Source: Gordonia lacunae (GTDB taxonomy: Bacteria; Actinomycetota; Actinomycetes; Mycobacteriales; Mycobacteriaceae). From it: 64,000 nucleotides of DNA. Of this stretch, positions 26,662 through 36,116 are shown piece by piece. The position numbers and the translations under genes were made by a program. How positions within the stretch are numbered: position 1 is the first letter of the stretch; every line of letters starts with the position of its first letter. The stretch covers positions 80,743 to 144,742 of the forward strand of contig NZ_NGFO01000014.1 of NCBI RefSeq assembly GCF_002149015.1. Direction: 5' to 3'. Under the pieces are notes generated by a model, which was given only the letters and a program-made list of their open reading frames with translations, was not told the DNA's origin and did no database searches.

Positions 26662-28314
26662 GTGACTCCCGCCGACCTGGCCGCGCTGCTGCGCGCCGTG
26701 ACCCTGACCGTGGTCCGCGACCGCGGACTGGACGAGAACCTGGTGCCCGACTCCATCGTCGTCGAGCGCCCCCGTCACGCTGACCACGGCGACTACTCCA
26801 CCAACGTCGCCCTGCAGATGGGCAAGCGACTCGGCGTGAACCCGCGGGAGCTCGCAGGCTGGCTGGCCGACGCCTTCGCCGCCGCCGAGGGGATCTCGAA
26901 GACCGAGGTCGCGGGTCCGGGGTTCGTCAACATCTGGCTCGGCGCCGCCGCACAGAACACCGTCGTCGCCGCCGTGCTCGCGCGGGGTGCGGACTACGGG
27001 CGCGGGAACGAACTCGCCGGGTCGGTCATCAACCTCGAATTCGTCTCGGCGAACCCGACCGGACCCATCCATCTCGGCGGTACGCGTTGGGCGGCCGTCG
27101 GGGATGCGCTCGGACGCGTCCTCGCCGCCCGCGGCGGGGCGGTCACGCGGGAGTACTACTTCAACGACCACGGCGCCCAGATCGACCGGTTCGCCCGGTC
27201 GCTGGAGGCCGCCGCACTGGGCAACCCGACCCCGGAGGACGGCTACGCGGGGGATTACATCGCCGACATCGCAGCGCAGGTCGTCCAGACGGCCCCCGAC
27301 GTCCTGTCGCAGCCCGAGGCCGACCGGCTCGAGACCTTCCGCTCGGTCGGCGTGGACCTGATGTTCAGCCACATCAAGCAGAGCCTGCACGATTTCGGTA
27401 CCGACTTCGACGTGTTCACCCACGAGGACAAGATGTTCGCGACCGGCCTGGTCGACGAGTGCATCGCCGAGCTGAAGGCCAACGGCAACCTCTACGAGAA
27501 GGACGGCGCGTGGTGGCTGCGGTCCACCGAGTTCGGAGACGACAAGGATCGCGTCGTCCTCAAGAGCGACGGCAACGCGGCCTACATCGCGGGCGACATC
27601 GCCTACTACCGGGACAAGCGCAACCGCGGGTTCAACCTGTGCATCTACATGCTCGGCGCCGACCACCACGGTTACATCAGCCGGCTCAAGGCGGCCGCGG
27701 CGGCGCTCGGAGACGACCCGGCCACCGTCGAGGTGCTGATCGGCCAGATGGTCAACCTCGTCCGCGACGGCAAGCCGGTGCGCATGAGCAAGCGCGCGGG
27801 CACCGTCATCACCCTCGACGATCTGGTCGACGCGGTGGGAGTGGACGGCGCGCGCTACTCCCTCATCCGCTCGTCCGTGGACGTCAACATCGACATCGAC
27901 CTGGACCTGCTGACCAAACAGTCCAACGACAACCCGGTGTACTACGTGCAGTACGCCCACGCACGGATGTCGGCGCTGGCCCGCAACGCCGCCGACCTCG
28001 GCGTCGTGTCCTCGCTCGACCATCTGGACCTCCTCGACGACCCCGCCGAGGGTGAACTGATCCGCACCATCGGTGATTTCGACGATGTCGTCGCCACGGC
28101 GGCCACCCTGCGCGAGCCACACCGGGTGTGTCGCTACCTCGAGGTGCTCGCCGGTACCTACCACCGCTTCTACGCGAAGTGCCGCGTCCTGCCCCAGGGT
28201 GACGAGAAGCCGGCCGACATCCACCGCGCCCGGCTGGCCCTGTGCGAGGCCACCCGTCAGGTCCTGGCCAACGGGCTCGGCCTGGTCGGCGTCACCGCGC
28301 CGGAGCAGATGTGA
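26662..28314 (+). CDS. argS: Arginyl-tRNA synthetase
   Basis: Class I aminoacyl-tRNA synthetase that charges tRNA-Arg, 550 residues. The N-terminal tRNA-binding (Add-1) domain is followed by the HIGH-like motif [10 protein letters not shown] (about residues 130-140). The KMSKS equivalent is RMSKRAGT (about residue 375). The anticodon-binding DALR domain at the C-terminus includes [11 protein letters not shown]. The start is the GTG at 26662 ([11 protein letters not shown]), chosen because the promoter -10 box lies just ahead and the family begins here; an open frame extends upstream but is promoter DNA. It overlaps lysA by 4 bp, so arginine charging and aspartate-family amino acid genes share a message, as in mycobacteria. 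Confidence 0.97.
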   Translation: MTPADLAALLRAVTLTVVRDRGLDENLVPDSIVVERPRHADHGDYSTNVALQMGKRLGVNPRELAGWLADAFAAAEGISKTEVAGPGFVNIWLGAAAQNTVVAAVLARGADYGRGNELAGSVINLEFVSANPTGPIHLGGTRWAAVGDALGRVLAARGGAVTREYYFNDHGAQIDRFARSLEAAALGNPTPEDGYAGDYIADIAAQVVQTAPDVLSQPEADRLETFRSVGVDLMFSHIKQSLHDFGTDFDVFTHEDKMFATGLVDECIAELKANGNLYEKDGAWWLRSTEFGDDKDRVVLKSDGNAAYIAGDIAYYRDKRNRGFNLCIYMLGADHHGYISRLKAAAAALGDDPATVEVLIGQMVNLVRDGKPVRMSKRAGTVITLDDLVDAVGVDGARYSLIRSSVDVNIDIDLDLLTKQSNDNPVYYVQYAHARMSALARNAADLGVVSSLDHLDLLDDPAEGELIRTIGDFDDVVATAATLREPHRVCRYLEVLAGTYHRFYAKCRVLPQGDEKPADIHRARLALCEATRQVLANGLGLVGVTAPEQM

Positions 28315-29732
28315 ACGCCCACCCGGCCGGACCCCGGCACGCCGAACTGCTGGGCGCACCGCATCTCGCCGAGCGTCCGAACGATCCGGCAGTGCTCGCC
28401 GAGATACCGGCGCAGGTGTGGCCGCGCAACGCGTCCCGCGACGACACGGGTGAACTGCGGCTCGCCGGCGTGCCGGTGAGTGAACTCGCCGAGGAGTTCG
28501 GCACGCCCGCGTTCTTCGTCGACGAGGCCGACTTCCGGTCGCGGTGCCGCGACATGATGGCCGCGTTCGGCCCGTACGGACGAGTGCACTACGCGTCGAA
28601 GGCGTTCCTGTGCACCGAGATCGCCCGCTGGGTCGACGACGAGGGTCTGTCCCTCGACGTCTGCAGCGGCGGCGAGCTCGCGATCGCGTTGCGCGCCGGG
28701 TTCCCGCCGGAGCGCATCGCGTTGCACGGCAACAACAAGAGCGTCGACGAGCTGCGCGCGGCGGTCGACGCCGGGATCGGGCACGTCGTCCTCGACTCGA
28801 TGGTCGAGATCGAGCGACTCGACGCGGTCGCCCGCGAGCGAGGTGTCGTCGCCGATGTGCTGGTGCGCGTGACCGTCGGTGTCGAGGCGCACACCCACGA
28901 GTTCATTTCCACCGCACACGAAGACCAGAAGTTCGGGTTCTCCCTCGCCGGCGGCGTCGCGATGGAGGCGATCCGGCGCGTGTTCGCCACCGACCACCTG
29001 AGGCTCGTCGGCCTGCACAGCCACATCGGTTCCCAGATCTTCGACATGGACGGCTTCGAACTGGCCGCCCACCGTGTGCTCGGACTGCTCCGCGACGTCG
29101 TGGGCGAGTTCGGCGTCGAGAAGACCTCCCAGATGTCGATCGTCGATCTCGGTGGGGGACTGGGGATCTCGTACCTCCCCGAGGAGCGTCCGCTGCCGGT
29201 CCAGCAGGTGGCGGAGAGTCTGGCCGCGATCGTCGAACGCGAGTCGGCGGCCGTCGGCCTGCCGATGCCGATCATCGCGGTCGAACCCGGCCGCGCGATC
29301 GCCGGTCCGGGTACGGTCACCCTGTACCGCGTCGGCACCGTCAAGGACGTTGCCCTCGGCGGCGGGGCCGTCCGGCGCTACGTCTCGGTCGACGGCGGCA
29401 TGAGTGACAACATCCGCACCGTCCTCTACGACGCCGAATACGACGTTCGGCTCGTGTCCCGGGTGTCGCAGGCGCGCGCGGTCGTCTGTCGCGTCGTCGG
29501 AAAGCATTGCGAGAGCGGCGACATCGTGATCAAGGACTGCTGGCTCCCCGAGGACCTCGGACCGGGCGACCTGATCGCGGTGGCGGCCACCGGCGCGTAC
29601 TGCTACTCGATGTCGAGCCGCTACAACATGACCATGAGACCGCCCGTGGTGGCGGTGGCCGACGGGAACGCTCGGCTGCTGCTGCGCCGGGAGACCATCG
29701 ACGACTTCCTCAGCCTGGAGGTGGGCCTGTGA
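28311..29732 (+). CDS. lysA: Diaminopimelate decarboxylase
   Basis: PLP enzyme that makes L-lysine from meso-diaminopimelate, the last lysine step. In 473 residues it has the fold III alanine racemase-like barrel with the PLP lysine in [10 protein letters not shown] (about residue 95), the phosphate-binding GGGLGISY block (about residue 283), and the C-terminal domain with the substrate-binding CESGDI region (about residue 400). The N-terminal extension (about 55 residues before the barrel) is normal for actinobacteria. The GTG start overlaps the argS stop (GTGA) with GGAG 5 nt upstream. It is followed by hom with a 4-bp overlap. Confidence 0.96.
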   Translation: MNAHPAGPRHAELLGAPHLAERPNDPAVLAEIPAQVWPRNASRDDTGELRLAGVPVSELAEEFGTPAFFVDEADFRSRCRDMMAAFGPYGRVHYASKAFLCTEIARWVDDEGLSLDVCSGGELAIALRAGFPPERIALHGNNKSVDELRAAVDAGIGHVVLDSMVEIERLDAVARERGVVADVLVRVTVGVEAHTHEFISTAHEDQKFGFSLAGGVAMEAIRRVFATDHLRLVGLHSHIGSQIFDMDGFELAAHRVLGLLRDVVGEFGVEKTSQMSIVDLGGGLGISYLPEERPLPVQQVAESLAAIVERESAAVGLPMPIIAVEPGRAIAGPGTVTLYRVGTVKDVALGGGAVRRYVSVDGGMSDNIRTVLYDAEYDVRLVSRVSQARAVVCRVVGKHCESGDIVIKDCWLPEDLGPGDLIAVAATGAYCYSMSSRYNMTMRPPVVAVADGNARLLLRRETIDDFLSLEVGL

Positions 29733-31069
29733 CCCGATCAATGGAGAACACCAGCGGCGCAACCGAGGTCGACCCGCGCACCATCGGTGTCGCGGTGCTC
29801 GGCATGGGCAACGTCGGCGCCGAGGTGGTGCGCATCATCACCGACAACGCCGACGATCTGCGTGCGCGCGTCGGGGCGCCGGTGGAGATCCGCGGGGTCG
29901 CGGTGCGCGATCTGGGACGCCCGCGCAAGATCGCGCAGGAACTGCTGACCGACGATCCGGCGTCGCTCGTCGCCCGCGACGACGTCGACATCGTCGTCGA
30001 GCTGATGGGTGGCATCGACCCGGCCCGCGGTCTGATCCGGTCCGCGCTCGAGAGCGGCAAGTCCGTGGTCACCGCCAACAAGGCGCTGCTCGCCGAGTAC
30101 ACCGGCGAACTCGCGACCGCCGCGGCCGAGGCCAAGGTGGACCTCTACTTCGAGGCCGCCGTCGCCGGCGCCATCCCGGTGATCCGGCCGCTGATGCAGT
30201 CGCTGGCCGGTGACACCGTCGAGCGGGTCAACGGAATCGTCAACGGCACCACCAACTTCATCCTCTCGGCGATGGACGAGACCGGTGCCGACTACGCCGA
30301 CACCCTCGCCGAGGCCGGTCGGCTCGGGTACGCCGAAGCCGACCCCACGGCCGATGTCGAGGGATACGACGCCGCGGCCAAGGCGGCCATCCTCGCCTCG
30401 ATCGCGTTCCACACCCGGGTGACGGCGGCCGACGTCCACCGTGAGGGCATCTCGTCGGTCACCGCCGCCGACCTGGTCGCGGCCAAGAAGTTCGACTGCA
30501 CGATCAAACTGCTCTCGATCTGCGAGCGGGTCCGCGATGCCAGTGGCGCGCAGCGGATCTCGGCGCGCGTGTATCCCGCGCTCATCCCGCTGACCCATCC
30601 GCTGGCAACGGTCAACGGCGCGTTCAACGCCGTCGTCGTCGAGGCCGAGAACGCCGGCCGGTTGATGTTCTACGGCCAGGGTGCCGGTGGTTCGCCGACG
30701 GCGTCGGCCGTTCTCGGCGACATGGTCATGGCCGCCCGCAACCGCGTCCACGGTGGCCGGGGACCGCTCGAGTCGACGTACGCCTCGCTGCCCGTCGCCC
30801 CGATCGACGACGTCTTCACCCGCTACTACATCTCGATGCGGGTGGCGGACCGGCCGGGGGTACTCGCCCAGGTCGCCGGTGAATTCACGAAGCGGTCGGT
30901 GAGCATCGCCGCGGTGCGTCAGGAGGGTGCGGGCGACGACGCCCGGCTGATCGTGGTGACCCACCGCGCGCCCGACCGTGCGCAATCGGATTGTGTTGCG
31001 GCGCTTGAAGACATGGACGCCGTCATCAAGGTGTCGAGTGTGTTGCGATTGGAAGGTACCGATGACTGA
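29729..31069 (+). CDS. hom: Homoserine dehydrogenase
   Basis: NAD(P)-dependent reduction of aspartate semialdehyde to homoserine, the branch point to threonine and methionine. In 446 residues it has the Rossmann motif [10 protein letters not shown] (about residue 25), the catalytic core with [11 protein letters not shown] and [13 protein letters not shown] VNGTTNFIL, and a C-terminal ACT domain (about residues 365-446, starting [15 protein letters not shown]) that gives threonine feedback control in this family. The start is the GTG at 29729, which overlaps the lysA stop and has GGAGG 7 nt upstream; an ATG at 29741 is possible but has no such site. It overlaps thrC by 8 bp. Confidence 0.96.
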   Translation: MTRSMENTSGATEVDPRTIGVAVLGMGNVGAEVVRIITDNADDLRARVGAPVEIRGVAVRDLGRPRKIAQELLTDDPASLVARDDVDIVVELMGGIDPARGLIRSALESGKSVVTANKALLAEYTGELATAAAEAKVDLYFEAAVAGAIPVIRPLMQSLAGDTVERVNGIVNGTTNFILSAMDETGADYADTLAEAGRLGYAEADPTADVEGYDAAAKAAILASIAFHTRVTAADVHREGISSVTAADLVAAKKFDCTIKLLSICERVRDASGAQRISARVYPALIPLTHPLATVNGAFNAVVVEAENAGRLMFYGQGAGGSPTASAVLGDMVMAARNRVHGGRGPLESTYASLPVAPIDDVFTRYYISMRVADRPGVLAQVAGEFTKRSVSIAAVRQEGAGDDARLIVVTHRAPDRAQSDCVAALEDMDAVIKVSSVLRLEGTDD

Positions 31070-32147
31070 AGCGACTTCTACGCCCGTGCACCGCGCGTGG
31101 CCGGGCCTGATCGAGGCATACCGGTCGCGGCTGCCGGTCCGTGACGACTGGAAGGTCGTCACCCTGCTCGAGGGCGGCACCCCGCTGATCAGCGCGCCCC
31201 ACCTGTCGTCGTTGACCGGGTGTGAGGTGTACCTGAAGGTCGAGGGCCTCAACCCGACCGGGTCGTTCAAGGACCGCGGCATGACGATGGCCGTCAGCAA
31301 TGCGGTCAACAACGGCAAGACCGCCGTCCTGTGCGCCTCGACGGGCAACACCTCGGCGTCGGCCGCCGCGTACGCCACCCGGGCCGGCATCACCTGCGCC
31401 GTGCTGATCCCGCAGGGCAAGATCGCGATGGGCAAGCTCGCGCAGGCGGTCATGCACGGCGCCAAGATCATCCAGGTAGAGGGCAACTTCGACGACTGTC
31501 TCGAGCTCGCGCGCAAGGCGACCGCGGAGTTCACCGAGATCGAGCTCGTGAACTCGGTGAACCCGGCGCGGATCGAGGGGCAGAAGACCGCCGCATTCGA
31601 GATCGTCGACGTCCTCGGGCGCGCGCCCGACGTCCACGCGCTGCCGGTCGGGAACGCGGGCAACATCACCGCGTACTGGAAGGGCTACACCGAGTATCAC
31701 GCGGACGGCGTCTCGTCGTCGGTGCCGCGCATGCTCGGTGTGCAGGCCGCGGGCGCCGCGCCACTGGTGAACGGTGCGCCGGTGAAGGAGCCGGAGACCA
31801 TCGCCACCGCCATCCGCATCGGATCACCGGCGAGCTGGAACCAGGCGGTCGCGGCGAAGGACGAGTCGAACGGCCAGTTCCGGGCGGCGACCGACGAGAA
31901 GTTGCTCGAGGCCTACCGTCTCGTCGCAGGCAAGGAAGGCGTCTTCGTCGAGCCGGCCTCGGCAGCCAGCGTCGCGGGTCTGCTCGCGGCCAGTGCCGAC
32001 GGCTGGATCGAGCCGGGATCGACCGTGGTGTGCACGGTGACCGGCAACGGGTTGAAGGATCCCGACACCGCGCTGGCGGGCATCCCGGCGGTCGAGGCCA
32101 TTCCGGTGGATCCGGTGGCGGTCGCGAATGCTCTCGGTGTCGGCTGA
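31062..32147 (+). CDS. thrC: Threonine synthase
   Basis: PLP-dependent conversion of O-phosphohomoserine to threonine, 361 residues. The PLP lysine is in [12 protein letters not shown] (about residue 70). The phosphate-binding loop is PVGNAGNIT (about residue 196), and [13 protein letters not shown] is the other conserved loop. The ATG at 31062 has GGAAGG 5 nt upstream and overlaps hom by 8 bp. Length and motifs match the short actinobacterial type. It is followed by thrB. Confidence 0.97.
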   Translation: MTEATSTPVHRAWPGLIEAYRSRLPVRDDWKVVTLLEGGTPLISAPHLSSLTGCEVYLKVEGLNPTGSFKDRGMTMAVSNAVNNGKTAVLCASTGNTSASAAAYATRAGITCAVLIPQGKIAMGKLAQAVMHGAKIIQVEGNFDDCLELARKATAEFTEIELVNSVNPARIEGQKTAAFEIVDVLGRAPDVHALPVGNAGNITAYWKGYTEYHADGVSSSVPRMLGVQAAGAAPLVNGAPVKEPETIATAIRIGSPASWNQAVAAKDESNGQFRAATDEKLLEAYRLVAGKEGVFVEPASAASVAGLLAASADGWIEPGSTVVCTVTGNGLKDPDTALAGIPAVEAIPVDPVAVANALGVG

Positions 32148-32190
32148 CGGGGCCGGGCGTCCGGTTGTCGGGTCGGACGCCGACGGTGAC

Positions 32191-33138
32191 GTGAGCGGAG
32201 CGTCGCCGTCCGCACGTATTCTGCCGGTCGGGCTGTCGACGAGGGTCCGGGTGCCGGCCTCGAGTGCCAACCTGGGGCCCGGATTCGATTGTCTCGGTAT
32301 GGCTCTGGGGATCTACGACGAGGTGATCGTCGAGACCGTGCCGGCGGGTGTCGCCCTCGAGGTCGAGGGTGAGGGCGCCGAGGACGTGCCGCGTGACGAC
32401 TCGCATCTGGTCGTGCGCGCCCTGCGTCGGGGACTGGCACACGCAGGTCTCCGGGCGCCCGGCCTGACGCTGCGCTGCGTCAACCGGATCCCGCATTCGC
32501 GAGGACTGGGCTCGTCGGCCGCCGCCGCGGTGTCGGGGTTGGCCGCAGCGTCGGGTCTGATCTCGGCCGCCGGTCTCGGGTCCGGCCTGTCGCACGACGA
32601 ACTGGTGCAGCTGTCCAGCGAGTTCGAGGGACATCCCGACAACGCCGCCGCGAGCGTGCTCGGCTCGGCCGTCGTCACCTGGACCGAATCGGCCGACGGG
32701 GTCGCGTCGTATCACGCACACCGGCTCACTGTGCATCCGGACATCTGCGCGACGGTCTTCGTCCCGGACACCGAGTCGTCGACTTCCTTCACCCGCGGAC
32801 TGCTGCCGGATGCGGTTCCGCGCGCCGATGCGGTGTTCAACCTGAGCCGTTCGGCACTCGCCGTGGTCGCGCTGACGGCCGACCCGCGCGCCCTCATGGC
32901 CGCATCGCAGGATCGGCTCCACCAGCCCTACCGCGCCACGGCGATGGCGCCGACCAGTGGCCTCGTCACCGCGCTGCGGGCGCGGGGACACGCCGCGACG
33001 GTGTCCGGGGCCGGACCGACCGTCCTCGTCCTCGGAACCTCGCCGGTGCCGGCGGACGTCCGTCAGCTGGCGCAGGGCCTCGGATTCGATGCCCGGTCGG
33101 TGGCCGTCGCCGGCGGAGTCGAGATCTCCGTCGGCTGA
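32191..33138 (+). CDS. thrB: Homoserine kinase
   Basis: GHMP-family kinase that makes O-phosphohomoserine for ThrC. Motif 1 is [16 protein letters not shown] at the N-terminus, the ATP-binding Gly/Ser loop is [17 protein letters not shown] (about residue 100), and the C-terminal motif 3 is [15 protein letters not shown] chose the GTG at 32191 (315 residues) because family members begin about 20 residues before motif 1. An in-frame ATG at 32128 that overlaps thrC by 20 bp would add 21 poorly conserved residues and is the alternative if coupling matters. Neither start has a clear Shine-Dalgarno sequence. It is the last gene of the aspartate-family operon. Confidence 0.93.
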   Translation: MSGASPSARILPVGLSTRVRVPASSANLGPGFDCLGMALGIYDEVIVETVPAGVALEVEGEGAEDVPRDDSHLVVRALRRGLAHAGLRAPGLTLRCVNRIPHSRGLGSSAAAAVSGLAAASGLISAAGLGSGLSHDELVQLSSEFEGHPDNAAASVLGSAVVTWTESADGVASYHAHRLTVHPDICATVFVPDTESSTSFTRGLLPDAVPRADAVFNLSRSALAVVALTADPRALMAASQDRLHQPYRATAMAPTSGLVTALRARGHAATVSGAGPTVLVLGTSPVPADVRQLAQGLGFDARSVAVAGGVEISVG

Positions 33139-33199
33139 CCGGCCTCCCCAGCCGGTGAATCTGCCGGTCGTCGTGCACTCGTTTGGCGGTTCCGGCGTG

Positions 33200-33229
33200 T
33201 TGCCCCTATCATGCGAACGGGGTTACCAT
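33200..33229 (+). promoter_or_regulatory. rho promoter
   Basis: TTGCCC (33200-33205) and TACCAT (33224-33229) with an 18-nt spacer. Transcription from here would leave a leader of roughly 240 nt before the rho GTG. Confidence 0.55.
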
Positions 33230-33477
33230 ATTCTGGTCTAGCCGCGCAGGCTTGTCCTGCCGCTTCTCATCCTTCACCGATCGGAGATGACCGGCTGTGT
33301 ATCCGGGCCGGGGTCATGGATCTCTGTCGACGGTGCCGAAGCGCAGGTGTTTCCGAGCACGCTCGCAGCGGACCGCACATTCTCACCGTCCACCGCGGAC
33401 GGACTCCCTAGCGCACAGAAGCAGGGAAACGTAGACCTCACGCAGTTCTCGTCTGTGGGAGGAACGAAAGGACTTCC
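33230..33477 (+). promoter_or_regulatory. long rho 5' leader with an overlapping upstream reading frame
   Basis: About 240 nt with no conserved gene. It holds a 64-codon reading frame (33287-33481) whose TGA overlaps the rho start as GTGA; its ATG follows GGAG with no spacer. The leader is C-rich in its second half (for example TCACCGTCCACC), which would suit Rho loading and the autoregulation by early termination known for rho in other bacteria. The Shine-Dalgarno sequence for rho is AAAGGA, 5 nt before the GTG. Confidence 0.45.
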
Positions 33478-35535
33478 GTGACCGATACGGACCTGATCAC
33501 CGCACCTGCCGAGCAGGAATCCGCGGGTTCGGCCGGCCCCGACTCGGGACGACCGGCCACCAAGACACGTGCACGCACCGGCCTGTCCGGCATGGTGCTC
33601 AGCGAACTGCGGACGGTCGCCGGTGAACTCGGCATCAAGGGCACTTCCGGGATGCGCAAGGGCGACCTGATCGCGGCCATCAAGGAACGCCAGGCGGGCG
33701 GCGACGCACCCGTCGCCAAGAGTGCCCCGGCCCGGTCGAAGGCCGGCGCGTCGAAGCCGCCTGCCGCGGCCGAGGAGCAGCTGACCATCGGCGAGTCCCC
33801 GGCGTCGGCCGGTGGTGACACGACCGAGAAGACCGACGCGCCCCGGGGTGCGACGCGTGCCGCACGCGGCGCCGGACGCAAGGCCGCCGGGGCAGAGGCA
33901 TCCGCAGCCGACAGCGCGACAGCGGACGGCCCCCGGAACGGTGCCGCGACCGACGCGGCCAAGACCGAGGACTCCCAGGGCGGCGAGGCCCGCACGGGCG
34001 GCACCGCTTCCGAGTCCGAGTCGTCGGAGGCCGGCGGGGATCGTGCACGACGCCGTGGGCGGGACGGCTCAGCCGACGCCGCGGGCGATGCCGACGGCGG
34101 TGAGCAGCGGAATCGCCGCAACCGTAACCAGAATCGCGACAACCAGAACCGCGAGGGCGGGCAGAACCGCGACGGCGGGCAGAACCGCGACAAGCAGAAC
34201 CGCGACGGCGGTCAGGGTCAGAATCGTGACGGCGGCCAGAATCGTGACGGCGGCCAGAATCGTGACGGTGGCCAGGATCGTGATGACGACGGCGAGGGCG
34301 GCGGTCGCCGGCGCGGCCGGCGGTTCCGTGAGCGTCGCCGTGGGCAGAACCGCGACACCCCGAACGAGCCGCAGGTCTCCGACGACGACGTCTTGCAGCC
34401 CGTCGCCGGCATCCTCGACGTGCTCGACAACTATGCCTTCGTGCGCACCTCGGGCTATCTCGCCGGACCCAACGACGTCTACGTCTCGATGAACCTGGTT
34501 CGCAAGAACGGGCTTCGACGCGGCGACGCGATCACCGGTGCGGTGAAGGTGCCGCGAGAGGGCGATCAGCAGAACCAGCGGCAGAAGTTCAACCCGCTGG
34601 TGCGCCTGGACACCATCAACGGCGGCGACGTCGAGACGGCCAAGCGACGCCCCGAGTTCAACAAGCTCACGCCGTTGTACCCGAACCAGCGTCTGCGGCT
34701 TGAGACCACCCCCGAACGGCTCGACACCCGCGTGATCGATCTGATCATGCCGATCGGCAAGGGGCAGCGTGCCCTGATCGTGTCGCCGCCCAAGGCCGGC
34801 AAGACGACGATCCTGCAGGACATCGCCAACGCGATCGCGACCAACAATCCCGAATGCCACCTCATGGTCGTCCTCGTCGACGAGCGTCCCGAGGAGGTCA
34901 CCGACATGCAGCGTTCGGTGCGGGGCGAGGTCATCGCCTCGACCTTCGACCGGCCGCCGTCAGACCACACCTCGGTGTCCGAGCTGGCGATCGAGCGCGC
35001 CAAGCGACTCGTCGAGAGCGGGAAAGACGTTGTGGTGCTGCTTGACTCGATCACCCGTCTGGGTCGTGCGTACAACAACGCGTCGCCCGCGTCGGGCCGC
35101 ATCCTCTCCGGTGGTGTCGATTCGACCGCGCTCTACCCGCCGAAGCGGTTCCTCGGCGCGGCGCGCAACATCGAGAACGGCGGATCGCTGACGATCATCG
35201 CGTCGGCGCTCGTCGAGACCGGCTCCACCGGCGACACGGTGATCTTCGAGGAGTTCAAGGGCACCGGCAACGCCGAGCTCAAGCTCGACCGCAAGATCTC
35301 CGAGCGTCGGGTGTTCCCGGCGGTGGACGTGAACCTGTCGAGCACCCGCAAGGACGAGCTGCTGCTGTCGCCGGAGGAGTTCTCCATCGTGCACAAGCTG
35401 CGTCGCGTGCTCTCGGGTCTCGACTCGCAGCAGGCCATCGACCTGCTGATCAGCCAGCTCAAGAAGACCAAGACGAACATCGAGTTCCTGATGACGGTGC
35501 AGAAGACCGCGCCGGGCGGGAACAACGACGACTGA
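33478..35535 (+). CDS. rho: Transcription termination factor Rho
   Basis: Hexameric RNA-dependent ATPase that terminates transcription, 685 residues, much longer than the 419 of E. coli. Order: short N-terminus, Rho_N helix bundle (LRTVAGELGIKGTSGMRKGD, about residues 42-65), a long disordered insert rich in Ala/Thr/Asp then Asn/Arg/Gly/Asp (about 75-300), the cold-shock RNA-binding fold (GILDVLDNYAFVRTS, about 310), Walker A PPKAGKTT (about 440), and the secondary RNA-binding R-loop ETGSTGDTVIFEEFKGTGN (about 580). Long N-terminal inserts are known in Actinobacteria and Bacteroidetes and add RNA binding. The GTG start has AAAGGA upstream. Essential in mycobacteria. Confidence 0.96.
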   Translation: MTDTDLITAPAEQESAGSAGPDSGRPATKTRARTGLSGMVLSELRTVAGELGIKGTSGMRKGDLIAAIKERQAGGDAPVAKSAPARSKAGASKPPAAAEEQLTIGESPASAGGDTTEKTDAPRGATRAARGAGRKAAGAEASAADSATADGPRNGAATDAAKTEDSQGGEARTGGTASESESSEAGGDRARRRGRDGSADAAGDADGGEQRNRRNRNQNRDNQNREGGQNRDGGQNRDKQNRDGGQGQNRDGGQNRDGGQNRDGGQDRDDDGEGGGRRRGRRFRERRRGQNRDTPNEPQVSDDDVLQPVAGILDVLDNYAFVRTSGYLAGPNDVYVSMNLVRKNGLRRGDAITGAVKVPREGDQQNQRQKFNPLVRLDTINGGDVETAKRRPEFNKLTPLYPNQRLRLETTPERLDTRVIDLIMPIGKGQRALIVSPPKAGKTTILQDIANAIATNNPECHLMVVLVDERPEEVTDMQRSVRGEVIASTFDRPPSDHTSVSELAIERAKRLVESGKDVVVLLDSITRLGRAYNNASPASGRILSGGVDSTALYPPKRFLGAARNIENGGSLTIIASALVETGSTGDTVIFEEFKGTGNAELKLDRKISERRVFPAVDVNLSSTRKDELLLSPEEFSIVHKLRRVLSGLDSQQAIDLLISQLKKTKTNIEFLMTVQKTAPGGNNDD
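34126..34290 (+). repeat. Asn-Arg-Asp-Gly repeat in the Rho insert
   Basis: Inside rho, 15-18-nt units encoding QNRDGG, QNREGG or QNRDK recur about nine times (residues about 217-271), for example CAGAATCGTGACGGCGGC repeated nearly exactly at 34218-34262. Such near-identical units allow length change by slippage. The basic, Asn/Gly-rich product should be disordered and bind RNA. Confidence 0.85.
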
Positions 35536-35574
35536 GTTCGTCCGGGCCACGCCTCGCCGGCCCTTCGTGGCTCG

Positions 35575-35808
35575 TCGCTATCGCTCCTCGCACCTCAGGG
35601 AGCAGTGGGTGGCCGGTCGCTATCGCTCCTCACACCTCAGGGAGCAGTGGGTGGCCGGCCGCTAGCGCGCCTCGCTCCTCAGGGAGCAGTGGGTGGCCGG
35701 CCGCTAGCGCTCCTCACACCTCAGGGAGCAGTGGGTGGCCGGCCGCTATCGCTCCTCACACCTCCGGGAGCAGGGGCGGCCGTCGCTTGCGCTCCTCGCA
35801 CCTCAGTT
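35575..35808. repeat. 42-bp tandem repeat, five copies plus a partial sixth
   Basis: Five units of exactly 42 bp begin at 35575, 35617, 35659, 35701 and 35743, with a partial one from 35785. Each carries CTCAGGGAGCAGTGGGTGG and CGCTCCTC. Copies 1-4 differ at only a few bases and copy 5 is more diverged. The unit length is divisible by 3, so open frames run through in several frames, but none has a Shine-Dalgarno sequence or normal codon use. It follows the rho stop by about 40 bp. Confidence 0.92.
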
Positions 35809-35875
35809 TCTGCGGCCTGGCGGCCGTCGTGGACTACGAAACAACCGTCGCGCTCGGGGTGCGCGACCACATTCA

Positions 35876-35987
35876 CTGCTCCCTGAGGAGCGAGCGTGCG
35901 AGCGTCACGAAGGGTCTCGCAAGCGCGTCTCGCCAAGGCCCTTCGTGACGCGCCCTCCGCAAGCTCCGGGCGCTCCTCAGGGAGCAG
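35876..35987. repeat. nested inverted repeat related to the 42-bp unit
   Basis: The outer arms CTGCTCCCTGAGGAGCG (35876-35892) and CGCTCCTCAGGGAGCAG (35971-35987) are perfect 17-bp inverted copies of the core of the 42-bp repeat. Inner arms GTCACGAAGGG (35904-35914) and CCCTTCGTGAC (35939-35949) form a second 11-bp stem. The same CCCTTCGTG sequence occurs just after rho (35561-35569). The whole looks like a small folded intergenic element. Confidence 0.85.
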
Positions 35988-36013
35988 GGGCTATACGGTT
36001 CTTTCGGATTAGG

Positions 36014-36060
36014 GAGCAGTGGGTGGCCGGCCGCTCGCGCGTCTCGCACCTAGGGAGCGA
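36014..36060. repeat. isolated further copy of the 42-bp repeat
   Basis: AGGGAGCAGTGGGTGGCCGG recurs here, followed by CGCTCGCGCGTCTCGCACCTAGGGAGCG, a diverged unit separate from the tandem array. With the array and the nested inverted repeat it fills the gene-free stretch 35536-36116, in which I see no credible coding region. Confidence 0.7.
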
Positions 36061-36116
36061 TGGGGGCCGCGGTCGTCGCCGACACCTCACTGGAGGAGGC
36101 AGGCCGGTGTCGTCGC

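Noticed and set aside
33139..33175. Possible terminator after thrB
   Set aside because: Only short imperfect GACCGG/CCGGTC pairings are visible; too weak to call.
35605..35886. Repeat protein with 14-residue units from the 42-bp array
   Set aside because: No ribosome-binding site, several frames are open at once, and units are conserved at the DNA level, including inverted copies, not at codon positions.
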